A stretch of DNA of 64,000 bases, from contig NZ_QFZQ01000006.1 in NCBI RefSeq assembly GCF_003171675.1, positions 1 to 64,000 on the forward strand, in the 5' to 3' direction. Each line of letters starts with the position of its first letter. Position 1 is the first letter of the stretch. Both the position numbers and the translations under genes were made by a program. The notes under the pieces were generated by a model. It saw nothing but the letters and a program-made list of their open reading frames with translations. It was not told where the DNA came from and did no database searches. The DNA is from Reichenbachiella versicolor. GTDB lineage: Bacteria; Bacteroidota; Bacteroidia; Cytophagales; Cyclobacteriaceae. Of the stretch, positions 8,880-18,753 are shown in pieces.

Positions 8880-11800
8880 TTAAAAGTTTAATTGAATACC
8901 TCCCATATAAAGTGCTGATATCGGATAATTGGCACGGTCGAGACCGCGAGTGGCCAACTGATTATTCCCACCACTATCAGGCACACCTGCTACTTCAGGG
9001 TTGAATCCATCATAATTTGTAAACGTAAGTGCATTCTGTGCAGAAATAAAGACCCTCAATCTTCTAACATTTACTTTTTGAACTATTTTGTTAGGTACAG
9101 TATACCCTAAAGTAACTGTCCTTAACCTAAGAAACGAGGCATCTTCTATCCATGTATCTAAAGCATATCTGTAGTTGTAGTTGCTGGTTCTGAAATCAGC
9201 ATATGGTGGAACATCAAAGTCTGGATTCTCTGGGCTATAGGTATAAAGCAAATCCTTATGAACACCTCTACTATAAGCGTAGGCCTTTCCCCCATTAAAA
9301 ACTTCATGTCCCACAGAAGCATACCAGTTCATTGTGAAATCAAACTGCCTCCATTTAAGGTCAACATTCAAACCGACTTCATAATCTGGCATCGCGCTAC
9401 CTCCGTACGTTAAATCATTGCTGTCTATTGTACCGTCTTCATTAACATCAACAAGTATCCTAGATCCAAAATCAACGTCATCAGGATTGATTTCCTGTTG
9501 CTCCGCCAGTTGCTCTTCAGTCCTTACTAAACCGTCAGTTTTATAGACCCAGTAAGAACCAGCTTCATGTCCCAAAGCCAATACAGAAAGAAGATCAGAA
9601 TTTCCAGGAACAGTACTTCCAGATAATGGTGCAACCTCTGTATCGCCACTAAGCTTGGTCATCTTATTTCTCATCCTAGTGAATGTTCCGTTCAAGTTCC
9701 AACTAAAATCTCCTACTCTATCCCGATAGGTGAGAACTAACTCTATTCCTTTATTCTCCATACTACCAACATTTTGGATTACAATATTGTTACCAGCTGC
9801 TCCTCCAGGGTCAGTATTGTACGCACCGGCAGATAGAGGAATAACTACTGGAAACAGCATGTCTTCGTTAGTTCTCCAGAAATAATCAGCGCTGAACAAA
9901 AACTTGTTTTTGAACAACCCAATATCAGTACCTACATTGGTTGTAATAGATGTTTCCCATTTCACTTGATCATTTGCATACCCTTCTGATACTGCTCCTG
10001 GCTGAAGGTTTGAAGCTCCAAAAGGATAATCAAGGTTAACAGTATTAATCGTTGGAGAATATGAATAAGGCCTGATTCTTTCGTTTCCTAATTCACCGTA
10101 TCCTGCTCTTAGTTTAAAATTATCGGAAACAGAGGATAGTGCTGACCAAAATTCCTCATCTGCTACATTCCATGAAGCAGAAAATGAATTAAATGTACCC
10201 CATCTGTTTTCTTCGGAGAAGTTTGAAGAACCATCTCGTCTGACTAAAGCCATGAGATTATACTTTTGTTTATAGTTATACTCTAGCCTTCCTACAAAAC
10301 TGGCCATATTTATTCTATAATCATCACTGGCAGGGGCTGCAGAAGACCATACCTGAGAGGTGCCGCTAGCATTATCAAACGTCCTAATTAAGCTATTATT
10401 TACTCCGTCTACCGTCGCATAAAAAGTTTCATTGGTTCTTTGATCAATATCAACTACACCTGTTATTGTAAAAGTATGTCCTTCAACTTTTTTATTATAT
10501 GACAATGCCGAATTGATATTCCTTGTAGTCATCCTTTGAGTCAATCTTGACACTTCACTTTGTGACGGCTCTGTCACAATAGCGCCAGTTTCTATATCCT
10601 GTTGGTAGATTGGAGGCTCAAACCACCTACTTATTCTATTAGTGGTAGATACTCCAAATACAGTATTAGAACTGAAACCATAACCAATATCGTAGCCAAT
10701 ATTCACACTACCATTAAAACGTTCTCTTGTCAAATCAAGGTCTCGTCTAAGTGCGCTAAGAAAATTAGACTGCCTATCACGTGCATCGGTATTACCTGTA
10801 CTACTATCCCATTCTACTACGTCCGTTCGATAATCAACCAACGGCAAGAAAGGTTTATATTGTGTCGCCCAAATTAACAGATTACCGACGATCTGATTTT
10901 GCTGCTCAGAAGCATAAGCCGCACTGGCCATCACATTCCACTTACCTTTGTTGTACCTAGTGGTAAAACGCGTATTGTACCTTCTAAAACCGGAATTGAA
11001 TATTGACCCTTCATTGTCATACATCCCCAGCGTAACATTATATCCTATATGCCTAGAGCCTCCAGATAAATTAACATTATAATTTTGGGTAGGAGCGTAA
11101 TCATTAAGAATCAATTTTTTCAAATCTGTCTCGTTACTTGCCCAAAGTGTCCCTTGCAAACCTGTTAATGGGTTATTCGCACTTCTGTCATAGAGATTAG
11201 CATTTTCAATAAACTGATATTGTTCTGCAGTACTCATGGTAGGAACAAAAACTGACTCATTGATTTTTTTCACACCATAAGTTGCTTGAAGGTTGACTGT
11301 CATATTACCTTCTTCAGGTTGACGTGTGGTAATTAGTATTACCCCTGCGGCACCCCTTGCTCCATATACAGCTGCAGATGAGGCATCCTTCAGTATATCT
11401 ATACTCTCAATCTCACTTGGAGCAAGTCTTGGATTACCATCTTGTGGTACACCATCAACAACATAGAGGGGTTCATTCGAACCTGAAATGGTTGTCAACC
11501 CTCTAATTGTAATACTAGAGTTTGCACCTGGAGCTCCACTTTGAGAAGTCACATTGACACCTGCTACTCTTCCTTGAAGTGCATTACCTAAATCACTGGT
11601 AACAAACTCTCGAACCTCTTCACCATCTACACTTGCAACAGCACCTGAGATTACTTTCTTAGTCTGTTCACCATATCCAATTTTAACAACCTCCTCAAGT
11701 AACTTGGTATCTGGTTCAAGTCGAACGTCTATTACAGACGCATTAGCCAAATGTTCTACTTGTTTCATTCCTATAAAGGAGAAAACCAGTATATCATTTT

Positions 11801-12020
11801 CTTCAGCCTCTATACTGTAGTTACCATCAATATTTGTAACAGTACCTTTAGAGGTTCCTTTGATGATGACACTTACCCCTGGTAAGCCCGATCCATCATC
11901 AGCGCTGGTTACATTCCCTGTCACTGTGGCCTTCTGAGCGATTGCTGTTACACTCATCACTAACATCACACATAGCAACAAATACGCATTCCAGACTCTT
12001 CTTAGTCTCTCATCATTCAT
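8880..12020 (-). CDS. SusC/RagA-family TonB-dependent outer-membrane transporter
   Basis: A 1046-aa protein: signal peptide (to about AIAQ, residue 29), carboxypeptidase-regulatory-like beta-sandwich (VTGNVTSADDGSGLPGVSV...), TonB-box/plug region (KIGYGEQTKKVISGAVASV, then ITIRGLTT and YVVDGVPQDG) and a beta-barrel ending in a hydrophobic residue pattern (GGIQLNF). It imports oligosaccharides across the outer membrane with TonB energy. It is the first gene of the SusC/SusD/lipoprotein operon and lies directly downstream of the hybrid sensor gene, which probably controls it. Confidence 0.97.
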   Translation of the reverse strand: MNDERLRRVWNAYLLLCVMLVMSVTAIAQKATVTGNVTSADDGSGLPGVSVIIKGTSKGTVTNIDGNYSIEAEENDILVFSFIGMKQVEHLANASVIDVRLEPDTKLLEEVVKIGYGEQTKKVISGAVASVDGEEVREFVTSDLGNALQGRVAGVNVTSQSGAPGANSSITIRGLTTISGSNEPLYVVDGVPQDGNPRLAPSEIESIDILKDASSAAVYGARGAAGVILITTRQPEEGNMTVNLQATYGVKKINESVFVPTMSTAEQYQFIENANLYDRSANNPLTGLQGTLWASNETDLKKLILNDYAPTQNYNVNLSGGSRHIGYNVTLGMYDNEGSIFNSGFRRYNTRFTTRYNKGKWNVMASAAYASEQQNQIVGNLLIWATQYKPFLPLVDYRTDVVEWDSSTGNTDARDRQSNFLSALRRDLDLTRERFNGSVNIGYDIGYGFSSNTVFGVSTTNRISRWFEPPIYQQDIETGAIVTEPSQSEVSRLTQRMTTRNINSALSYNKKVEGHTFTITGVVDIDQRTNETFYATVDGVNNSLIRTFDNASGTSQVWSSAAPASDDYRINMASFVGRLEYNYKQKYNLMALVRRDGSSNFSEENRWGTFNSFSASWNVADEEFWSALSSVSDNFKLRAGYGELGNERIRPYSYSPTINTVNLDYPFGASNLQPGAVSEGYANDQVKWETSITTNVGTDIGLFKNKFLFSADYFWRTNEDMLFPVVIPLSAGAYNTDPGGAAGNNIVIQNVGSMENKGIELVLTYRDRVGDFSWNLNGTFTRMRNKMTKLSGDTEVAPLSGSTVPGNSDLLSVLALGHEAGSYWVYKTDGLVRTEEQLAEQQEINPDDVDFGSRILVDVNEDGTIDSNDLTYGGSAMPDYEVGLNVDLKWRQFDFTMNWYASVGHEVFNGGKAYAYSRGVHKDLLYTYSPENPDFDVPPYADFRTSNYNYRYALDTWIEDASFLRLRTVTLGYTVPNKIVQKVNVRRLRVFISAQNALTFTNYDGFNPEVAGVPDSGGNNQLATRGLDRANYPISALYMGGIQLNF

Positions 12021-12486
12021 ATCATAGTCTTAGTTATAGTAAATAAACTTTTATGGCTTTCAGCCTTCGTAAAGATCATTTAGTAACATCCTCCTATGTT
12101 TTGAATAAATCCCAAATGTTTTTGAAATCGTAACAAACCGCCTCCAACACCTTTAAACCACGATTTATACACATCTCGGTCTCATTTTATTTATAATCTA
12201 CACACTAATTCTGTTGTTCCGTGTATGCATTCAAACAAATAAAAATCAGATTGTTACCATTAAATAACACTTCATTGCTTATCAAAACATTTCGAGTACC
12301 GAATTAAGAGTGTTGTATTCATAATACTTTAATGCAACAACATTGTTAGATATTATTATCTAGCTACAAGGTTTGAAATTAAACTCATTATACATACCTG
12401 ACCTCTTTCTCAAGTCTTCATAACAAAAAACAAGATAAGGGTCCACTATGTTATTTATCTGGTGATATGAATTTACACTTTTTCAA
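12021..12486. promoter_or_regulatory. Regulatory region upstream of susC
   Basis: A 466-base AT-rich gap between the end of the sensor gene and the start of susC, without a credible ORF. It should carry the inducible promoter and sensor binding sites. I see one imperfect inverted repeat (GTTGTATT ... AATGCAAC, about 12310-12340) and a weak AGATAA ... TTATCT hairpin near 12432-12458 that may end the sensor transcript. No clear TAnnTTTG box was found. Confidence 0.4.
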
Positions 12487-15400
12487 TCAATCTTGCTTTC
12501 CATATTGACTTGGAGATACTCCATAGTACTCTTTAAATAAAGTACTGAAATAAGCTCGGTTTTTGAATCCAGTCTTATAGCATACTTCAATCACTGTAAA
12601 TTCTCCAGATATCAAGTACTCAGCAGCCTTCTTTAGACGATAAGACCTTACAATCTCTTTAGGAGTTGTATTCGTAATTGCTTTCACCTTTTTAAAGAAT
12701 TGATTCCTATTCATATGCAACTCCCGAGTAAATTGGTTGAGATCCATCTCTTCGTTGTCAAGATTATCTTCCATCAATTTATATAACTTCTCAAGAAAAA
12801 TCTGATCGCTTTCACTTTGCTGCTTCTTTTCTAGGGAAAGTGGAAAATCTACTTTAAATCTCTCTCTAAGCTTTTTCCTATTGAGTAGTATATTTTGTGT
12901 AACAGCAAGTAAATGTCTCATCTCAAAAGGTTTAGTTATATAAGAATCTGCCCCCATATCTAATCCTTCAATTCTTTCATCTATGGATGATCTAGAAGTC
13001 AACAAGATGACTGGAATATGACTGGTACGAATATCTGCCTTTACATTCTTACAAAGTTCCAGTCCGTTCAGCTCTGGCATCAATATATCACTAATAATGA
13101 TATCTGGCCATTCTTCTTCTAATGCATCCATACACTCACGCCCGTTTGAAAACGAAACTACTCTGAAATAATCCCTCAGAACTCCTTCTACAAACCCTCT
13201 GAGATCATGATTATCTTCTACAAAATAAATTGTAGAAGTATTAAGAGAAGAGTCCATAATTAGATTGGCTAAGTCAAAAGTATCGATTTCTACTTTTTGC
13301 TTATCTTCATGACTTTCATCTTCAAGGATCTCTTTTATTCTTTTTTCACTGAACTTATCTTCACGGCTCACTTTGACAGGCATGAAGACAGAAAATTTTG
13401 CGCCTTCACCATATTTACTATTCACCTCGATCTCACCAAAATGCATTTCTACTAACATTTTAGTTAATTCCAAGCCTATACCTGAACCTACAGAATATCC
13501 ATCCCCTTGCTTAGATTGATAAAATCTTTTAAATAGGTTATCAATATCTTCACTATGAATACCTTTACCTGTATCCTCTACTTCAAAGAAAAACCCCTTC
13601 TCCGTTAGCCCATACCGAATTGTAATGCTGTCTCCTTTCTTTGTAAACTTGAAAGCGTTATTCAATAGATTATTGAGCACCACTTCCAACTTTTGCTCAT
13701 CCGCCATTACAAAAAGCTGATTTGCCTCTCCGTCAAGGATCAAATCCTTTCCTGTATCTCTAGCTAGTCTCTCAAAATCCTGTTTTATGTTTGTTATAAA
13801 ATCAGTGAAATCGAAACTTTGCATATTGAGTTTAAGAAGATTTTGCTCACCTCTTCTTAGGTCATGCACTTGATCCACTAGTTGAAACATTTTCTTAGAC
13901 TGACGATGGACTAAGTCTATATGATTAAAAGCATCTTGATTATTCTCAAGCATTTTACGTAAAACGGTAATAGCCCCTGAAATCAAAGTAAGGGGTGTTC
14001 TGAATTCATGAGAAATATTCATAAATAGTTTGATCCTAGCTGAGTCAAGCTCCACTGCTCGTTTTTTCTCTAACTGCTCAAGTTCAAGGTTGTACTCTAG
14101 CTTATTAAAGCTCAACAACACTCTAAATATTATAAATCCTATAACTATGCATAATACAAAATATATTACATATGCCAATGTTGTCTTCCACCACGGGGGA
14201 TTAACGATAATTTCCAACCTTCTCAGGTCTGACCATTCTTTTTTACTATTTGAAGTAGCTACTTCAAATATGTAATGTCCAGAAGGTAACATACTAAAAT
14301 TGGCCTTTTTGTTTTGAGAAGATGTTACAAACCACTCTGTATCCTCTGGCAATAATCGATATTTAATCAAATGACTTTCTGCATTAGAATAATGAAGAGA
14401 TATTAATTCGATAGACAAACTATTTTCATTATAATCAAGCTCTAACACTTCAATATCGTCTAAAGGCTTACTAAGTATCACCTTCTCGTATAATGGCTGG
14501 CCTACTTCTATCGGTACATTAGATATACTCAATTCTCCAAATCTTAATTGTGGAGCTCCTTTATCTTGTGCAATGTGTACAGGATCCACATAACAGACAC
14601 CATTATTTCCGCCAAACAGCATTCTATTATCAGGTAAATTGATAGATGTAATCTCAAAGCTTGATGGTATCAACCCATCTTCTAAATTAAAATTCCTAAA
14701 CTTTCTTGTCTTCAAGTTGAATTGATTGATCCCCTTATTGGTCGCCACCCAAAGATGTTCGTCTCCATCAAACAAAAAAGACCTGACGTCATAATTGTCT
14801 AAGCCATCCTGTTCTGAATAAGTCTTAAACTTTAGATTCCTATTCGATTCAATTACTTGACTAATACCTCCTTGTTCCGTACCGATCCAGAGTTCTCCTG
14901 AAGGCAACCTCATAATAGACGATACAAAATAACTGGGAAGCGAACTTTCATCTTTCTTTTCTGGTATAACATTAACTACTTTTGAATCATACAATTCTCC
15001 AGTTGTCTCAATCCGAAATAAACCGTCAGATCTAGTTCCTACCCATATTACCCCCTTTTTTTCAGGGTCTGGATATACTACACTAATAATAACTCCTTCT
15101 TTGCCAAGAAGCTCTAGCTCTTCTACAGACTCAATCTGCTGCCCTTTAAATCGAAGACGATATAGTGTAGACAAACCTCCCACCCAAAGCTCTCCCTCAT
15201 CTCCTTCTCCAAAACCTTCTACTCTATCTACAGCAATATTTCCATAATCACCCTCAATGAGTTGAGTCCATCTGTGTTCATTCTTTCTTTTGAAGTATAT
15301 TCCTCTGTCCCATGTACTCAACCACAGCATGCCTCGCGAATCCAAAAATGCGTGCTTAACAGGTTTAGCAAAATTCTCAAGAGGACTTATACTGCTGTTT

Positions 15401-16566
15401 TTTACATTAAGTAAATGAGCTCTATTCTCATACATGGCTAGCAATACTAGACTATCATTAACTACAACTGCTTCTCGAACATTGCTCGAAACGTTACTTC
15501 TCAACTTAGAGCCTTCCAAATCATTATAAACAAATACCCTATCTGTTGTACTAAATCTAAAAAGCCCCTGATTAAAGCTACCAACCCAACCTCCACTGGA
15601 AGTATTAGAAACTATACAGCTCAGCCTCGTGAATTTATTTTTAAAACTAAAGTCCCTTCGTTGAAAACTATTGTATCTCATATTCTCTGGATCAGGAATC
15701 ATAGTTAGATGATTATTTCGTTTCATCAACCACATCTTCCCTTCCTTATCCACATCAATGTTGATGAAATCATTCACTCCAAGTACTTTATGCAAGTATT
15801 TGAATCTAGGCTTTGCATTATTTTCAAAGCTTGTCAATTCTACCATACCTAGAGACCATCCTTGTAATACATACATAAACTGTTTGTGATCAAAAACAAT
15901 ATCAGATGCATAAGGCACATCGTCTTCTACAATTTGTTCAAATTCTATTTTATCAACATCAAAAAGGAATAGTCCTCTATTGGAAGCTATTGTCATGAAC
16001 TTAGAATTGACAGCCATACAAGCTCGAGGTAAAAAAGTTCTTTTATCCACTGAATCTGGTACGTATGAACCTAAAAAAACATATCGCTCTGCATCGAACA
16101 ATAACAGTCCTTCTGATTTTGTAAGGCAAATCACATAATAACCTAATTGAGCAATCTGTGTAATGACTGGCCCAGGACGACCTTGTGCGGATTTTTCACT
16201 AGTATATATTGTTTTGAATCGTCCCGTGCTATACTCATAAAGAGAGAGTCCTCCTTCAGTCCCAATAAGTATATTATTGTTCTGATCCTGAAATAATGAT
16301 GATACTCTATTGCTCGTTATTAGCGTATCCTTATGTCCATTTCGATACTCTTTAAACTCATACCCATCATATTTATTGAGGCCATTAAATGTCCCAACCC
16401 AAATTAACCCTTTGTGATCCTCTAAAATACATGTCACTCCAAAATGAGAGAGCCCATCCTGCATTGTCAAATGCCTAGATATCCCTATTGCTTCATCGCT
16501 AGTCTGAGCAATTATTGTGAAACTCAAAAAACCAAAAAGGGTTAGGATAAATAATCGTATCATCAT
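12487..16566 (-). CDS. Hybrid two-component system sensor/regulator (HTCS) controlling the PUL
   Basis: A 1359-aa single-chain regulator. In order: signal peptide; a periplasmic double beta-propeller of Reg_prop repeats (about 25-670, e.g. GLIWVGTFNGLNKYDG, LWIGTEQGGISQ); a Y_Y_Y domain (about 700-785); one membrane helix (about 790-820); a HisKA domain with phosphoacceptor His in NISHEFRTPL (about 852); an HATPase domain (LLNNAFKFT, VEDTGKGI); a receiver domain with Asp in ISDILMPELNGLEL (about 1157); and an AraC-type DNA-binding domain (about 1255-1359, GFKNRAYFSTLFKEYYGVSP). HTCS proteins bind a specific oligosaccharide in the periplasm and activate their own PUL. Its position next to susC makes it the likely master regulator here. 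Confidence 0.96.
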   Translation of the reverse strand: MMIRLFILTLFGFLSFTIIAQTSDEAIGISRHLTMQDGLSHFGVTCILEDHKGLIWVGTFNGLNKYDGYEFKEYRNGHKDTLITSNRVSSLFQDQNNNILIGTEGGLSLYEYSTGRFKTIYTSEKSAQGRPGPVITQIAQLGYYVICLTKSEGLLLFDAERYVFLGSYVPDSVDKRTFLPRACMAVNSKFMTIASNRGLFLFDVDKIEFEQIVEDDVPYASDIVFDHKQFMYVLQGWSLGMVELTSFENNAKPRFKYLHKVLGVNDFINIDVDKEGKMWLMKRNNHLTMIPDPENMRYNSFQRRDFSFKNKFTRLSCIVSNTSSGGWVGSFNQGLFRFSTTDRVFVYNDLEGSKLRSNVSSNVREAVVVNDSLVLLAMYENRAHLLNVKNSSISPLENFAKPVKHAFLDSRGMLWLSTWDRGIYFKRKNEHRWTQLIEGDYGNIAVDRVEGFGEGDEGELWVGGLSTLYRLRFKGQQIESVEELELLGKEGVIISVVYPDPEKKGVIWVGTRSDGLFRIETTGELYDSKVVNVIPEKKDESSLPSYFVSSIMRLPSGELWIGTEQGGISQVIESNRNLKFKTYSEQDGLDNYDVRSFLFDGDEHLWVATNKGINQFNLKTRKFRNFNLEDGLIPSSFEITSINLPDNRMLFGGNNGVCYVDPVHIAQDKGAPQLRFGELSISNVPIEVGQPLYEKVILSKPLDDIEVLELDYNENSLSIELISLHYSNAESHLIKYRLLPEDTEWFVTSSQNKKANFSMLPSGHYIFEVATSNSKKEWSDLRRLEIIVNPPWWKTTLAYVIYFVLCIVIGFIIFRVLLSFNKLEYNLELEQLEKKRAVELDSARIKLFMNISHEFRTPLTLISGAITVLRKMLENNQDAFNHIDLVHRQSKKMFQLVDQVHDLRRGEQNLLKLNMQSFDFTDFITNIKQDFERLARDTGKDLILDGEANQLFVMADEQKLEVVLNNLLNNAFKFTKKGDSITIRYGLTEKGFFFEVEDTGKGIHSEDIDNLFKRFYQSKQGDGYSVGSGIGLELTKMLVEMHFGEIEVNSKYGEGAKFSVFMPVKVSREDKFSEKRIKEILEDESHEDKQKVEIDTFDLANLIMDSSLNTSTIYFVEDNHDLRGFVEGVLRDYFRVVSFSNGRECMDALEEEWPDIIISDILMPELNGLELCKNVKADIRTSHIPVILLTSRSSIDERIEGLDMGADSYITKPFEMRHLLAVTQNILLNRKKLRERFKVDFPLSLEKKQQSESDQIFLEKLYKLMEDNLDNEEMDLNQFTRELHMNRNQFFKKVKAITNTTPKEIVRSYRLKKAAEYLISGEFTVIEVCYKTGFKNRAYFSTLFKEYYGVSPSQYGKQD

Positions 16567-16953
16567 ATCAATTATCTCGAAAAGGGTTATTACTTCCTTT
16601 CTATAATTTACCCCCTATGCGATTATTTATCAAGTTAATACTTAAAAGATAGATTGGATTGGACTTAGGAAACCATAAAGAGGTAAAAGAACTCTAGAGC
16701 ATTATAACAAACTTAATCCAACTCCATCCTTCTTGTTTTTCAATTTGTACTCTATGTTTTTGAACGCGTGTATAAATACGTTTACCTCCTCAATGAACAA
16801 CATTAATTACTACAGTTATTCATCATAAAAACAACACTTAAATTATCAAATCAGACATCATTGTGACATTATCTAAACCTCTCACTTTTAACCTGAACTA
16901 CCTTGCTTACTTGAATCTGCCTGTATTTTTATTACAACTATGATGATAAGACA
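16567..16953. promoter_or_regulatory. Divergent promoter region between the HTCS and GH16 genes
   Basis: A 387-base gap between two divergently transcribed genes, so it must hold both promoters. An imperfect 20-bp dyad (AACG ... CGTT, about 16761-16780) is the only symmetric element I noticed. No gene is supported here. Confidence 0.4.
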
Positions 16954-18708
16954 ATGAAGAAAAGAATTGTGTTTACACTGATGACAATGGTCATATGGAG
17001 CTGTATTAATACTAAGGCACAGGTTCCACATTCTGATCCAGAAAATAAAGGAAACTGGGTACTCAACACAGACCTTAGTGATGAGTTTGAAAGTGACAGA
17101 TTGGATGAAACCAAATGGCTCATTCAAGGACGAAATGGACAATATCAATCTAATTGGGAAGGTAGACAGCCATCAGAATTTTCCACTGATAACGTACGAC
17201 TAGAGTGTGGTAAACTAAAATTACAAACGCGATGGCAGCCAGAATATGAATTTACTCCTGATGATTGTACTCGCTTAAACAATGGTGATGAGTATTGCTA
17301 TGGTTTAGATGCAGATGGATCGACAAGACCAATCACTACAGCTGCAGTAATCAGTCGTAGACAATTTTTACATGGCTATATGGAAATCAAATGCAAAGCT
17401 GCAGATGCACCTGTTACCAGTTCGTTTTGGACCACTGGTCGCAATACAGAACTGGACATGTTTGAGATGTTTGGTGATCATATTCAACCAAATAAAGAAA
17501 ATAAAGGCAAGGAAAGAGAACTAAAAATAAATATGCTTGATTGGTCTCCAGGTACGGGTGGGAAACAAACATTTTTCAGTGAATATCTGATGGATTGGAA
17601 TGTAGCCGATGATTTTCACACCTATGGTTTTGACTGGACAGTCGATGATATTAAAATGTATGCGGATGGTAAATTGTTCACTACTTGGGTAAGAGGAACA
17701 GGAACCAATACTGAACGTATCAAATATATTTCAAATGAGAATTGGACGATCACCAACCCTTTCTTCCTTTGGGTAGACTCTGAGACTTTCCCCTGGCATG
17801 GCATGCCCCAGGAGAAAGATTTACCAGCAGATTATGAAATCGAATATATTCGAGTTTGGCAAAAAGCCAATACACCTTATGTGTATAATGATTTTTTTGG
17901 ATTTGAAGGTGCTACATGGATCAACAACCGAAGTCTATCGTGGAGGATTAACGGAGCCAGTATTCCATACACGGATATCACCAATGAAAAACCTTATTCA
18001 GGTAACCGAAGTCTAAAATTTCACCACTCAGAAGAGTTACCAAAAAACACCCAGAACGACAATAAAATTAACATTAATGTCAATTCACCCTCTGGCAGTA
18101 TTCAGCTAGATCATGGCAATCATACACTATCTATGAGAATCTGGAAATCTACTGATAGTCAATTAACAAAAATCCGAGCCCGATTACAAAAGTCCAATAC
18201 AAATATAGACCTAGACATTTCCTCTGCCCCTACGGGGCAATGGACAGAGGTATCTACATCATTTTCATTATCCTCTCAGACACCAGAAGATGAAAGCTTA
18301 ACTCTTCAAATCATAGGTAATCTCGCTGGCACAACTAATACAATATACATTGATGAAGTATATTTTAACGGTAGCAGCCGAGGAAATGCTCCAAATACTT
18401 CAGTAGCTACACCATTCCGGTACGATTCTTTTAAAGAAAGAAAATGTCAGACCACAACTGCAATTAACGTCTCCCGCAATGCGAATTTCGAAATTTATCC
18501 AAATCCAGCTAAAGGCACTGTCACAATAACGTCTGACATTATCGGGCACATAGCTATTACAAGTTATACTGGAAAGGAAATCAGTAGACTAGCAAAACCT
18601 GTACAATCAATCAACATACCAATTGAAAATCTTAAAAGTGGCATCTATTTCATTCATTTATACGCAAAAACTGGCACAGTATCCCTGCAAAAACTAGTAG
18701 TGGAATAG
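16954..18708 (+). CDS. Secreted GH16 endo-galactanase (carrageenase/agarase clade) with T9SS sorting domain
   Basis: A 584-aa protein: signal peptide ending near CINTKAQ; GH16 catalytic domain (about 35-310) with the ExDxxE motif ELDMFE (E166 nucleophile, D168, E171 acid/base); a galactose-binding-like module (about 320-470); and a C-terminal T9SS sorting domain (FEIYPNPAKGTVTI ... LVVE, about 505-584). GH16 of this clade cuts beta-1,4 bonds of agars, porphyrans or carrageenans. With GH82 and anhydrosugar genes nearby, kappa-carrageenase or furcellaran-type activity is likeliest. It is the first gene of a GH16-GH16-sulfatase operon and is probably cell-surface or released. The GH16 fold is certain, the exact substrate is not. 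Confidence 0.9.
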   Translation: MKKRIVFTLMTMVIWSCINTKAQVPHSDPENKGNWVLNTDLSDEFESDRLDETKWLIQGRNGQYQSNWEGRQPSEFSTDNVRLECGKLKLQTRWQPEYEFTPDDCTRLNNGDEYCYGLDADGSTRPITTAAVISRRQFLHGYMEIKCKAADAPVTSSFWTTGRNTELDMFEMFGDHIQPNKENKGKERELKINMLDWSPGTGGKQTFFSEYLMDWNVADDFHTYGFDWTVDDIKMYADGKLFTTWVRGTGTNTERIKYISNENWTITNPFFLWVDSETFPWHGMPQEKDLPADYEIEYIRVWQKANTPYVYNDFFGFEGATWINNRSLSWRINGASIPYTDITNEKPYSGNRSLKFHHSEELPKNTQNDNKININVNSPSGSIQLDHGNHTLSMRIWKSTDSQLTKIRARLQKSNTNIDLDISSAPTGQWTEVSTSFSLSSQTPEDESLTLQIIGNLAGTTNTIYIDEVYFNGSSRGNAPNTSVATPFRYDSFKERKCQTTTAINVSRNANFEIYPNPAKGTVTITSDIIGHIAITSYTGKEISRLAKPVQSINIPIENLKSGIYFIHLYAKTGTVSLQKLVVE

Positions 18709-18753
18709 ACACAATGGCATTTATTTAAGACTAACAACTACATGATTTGTTCT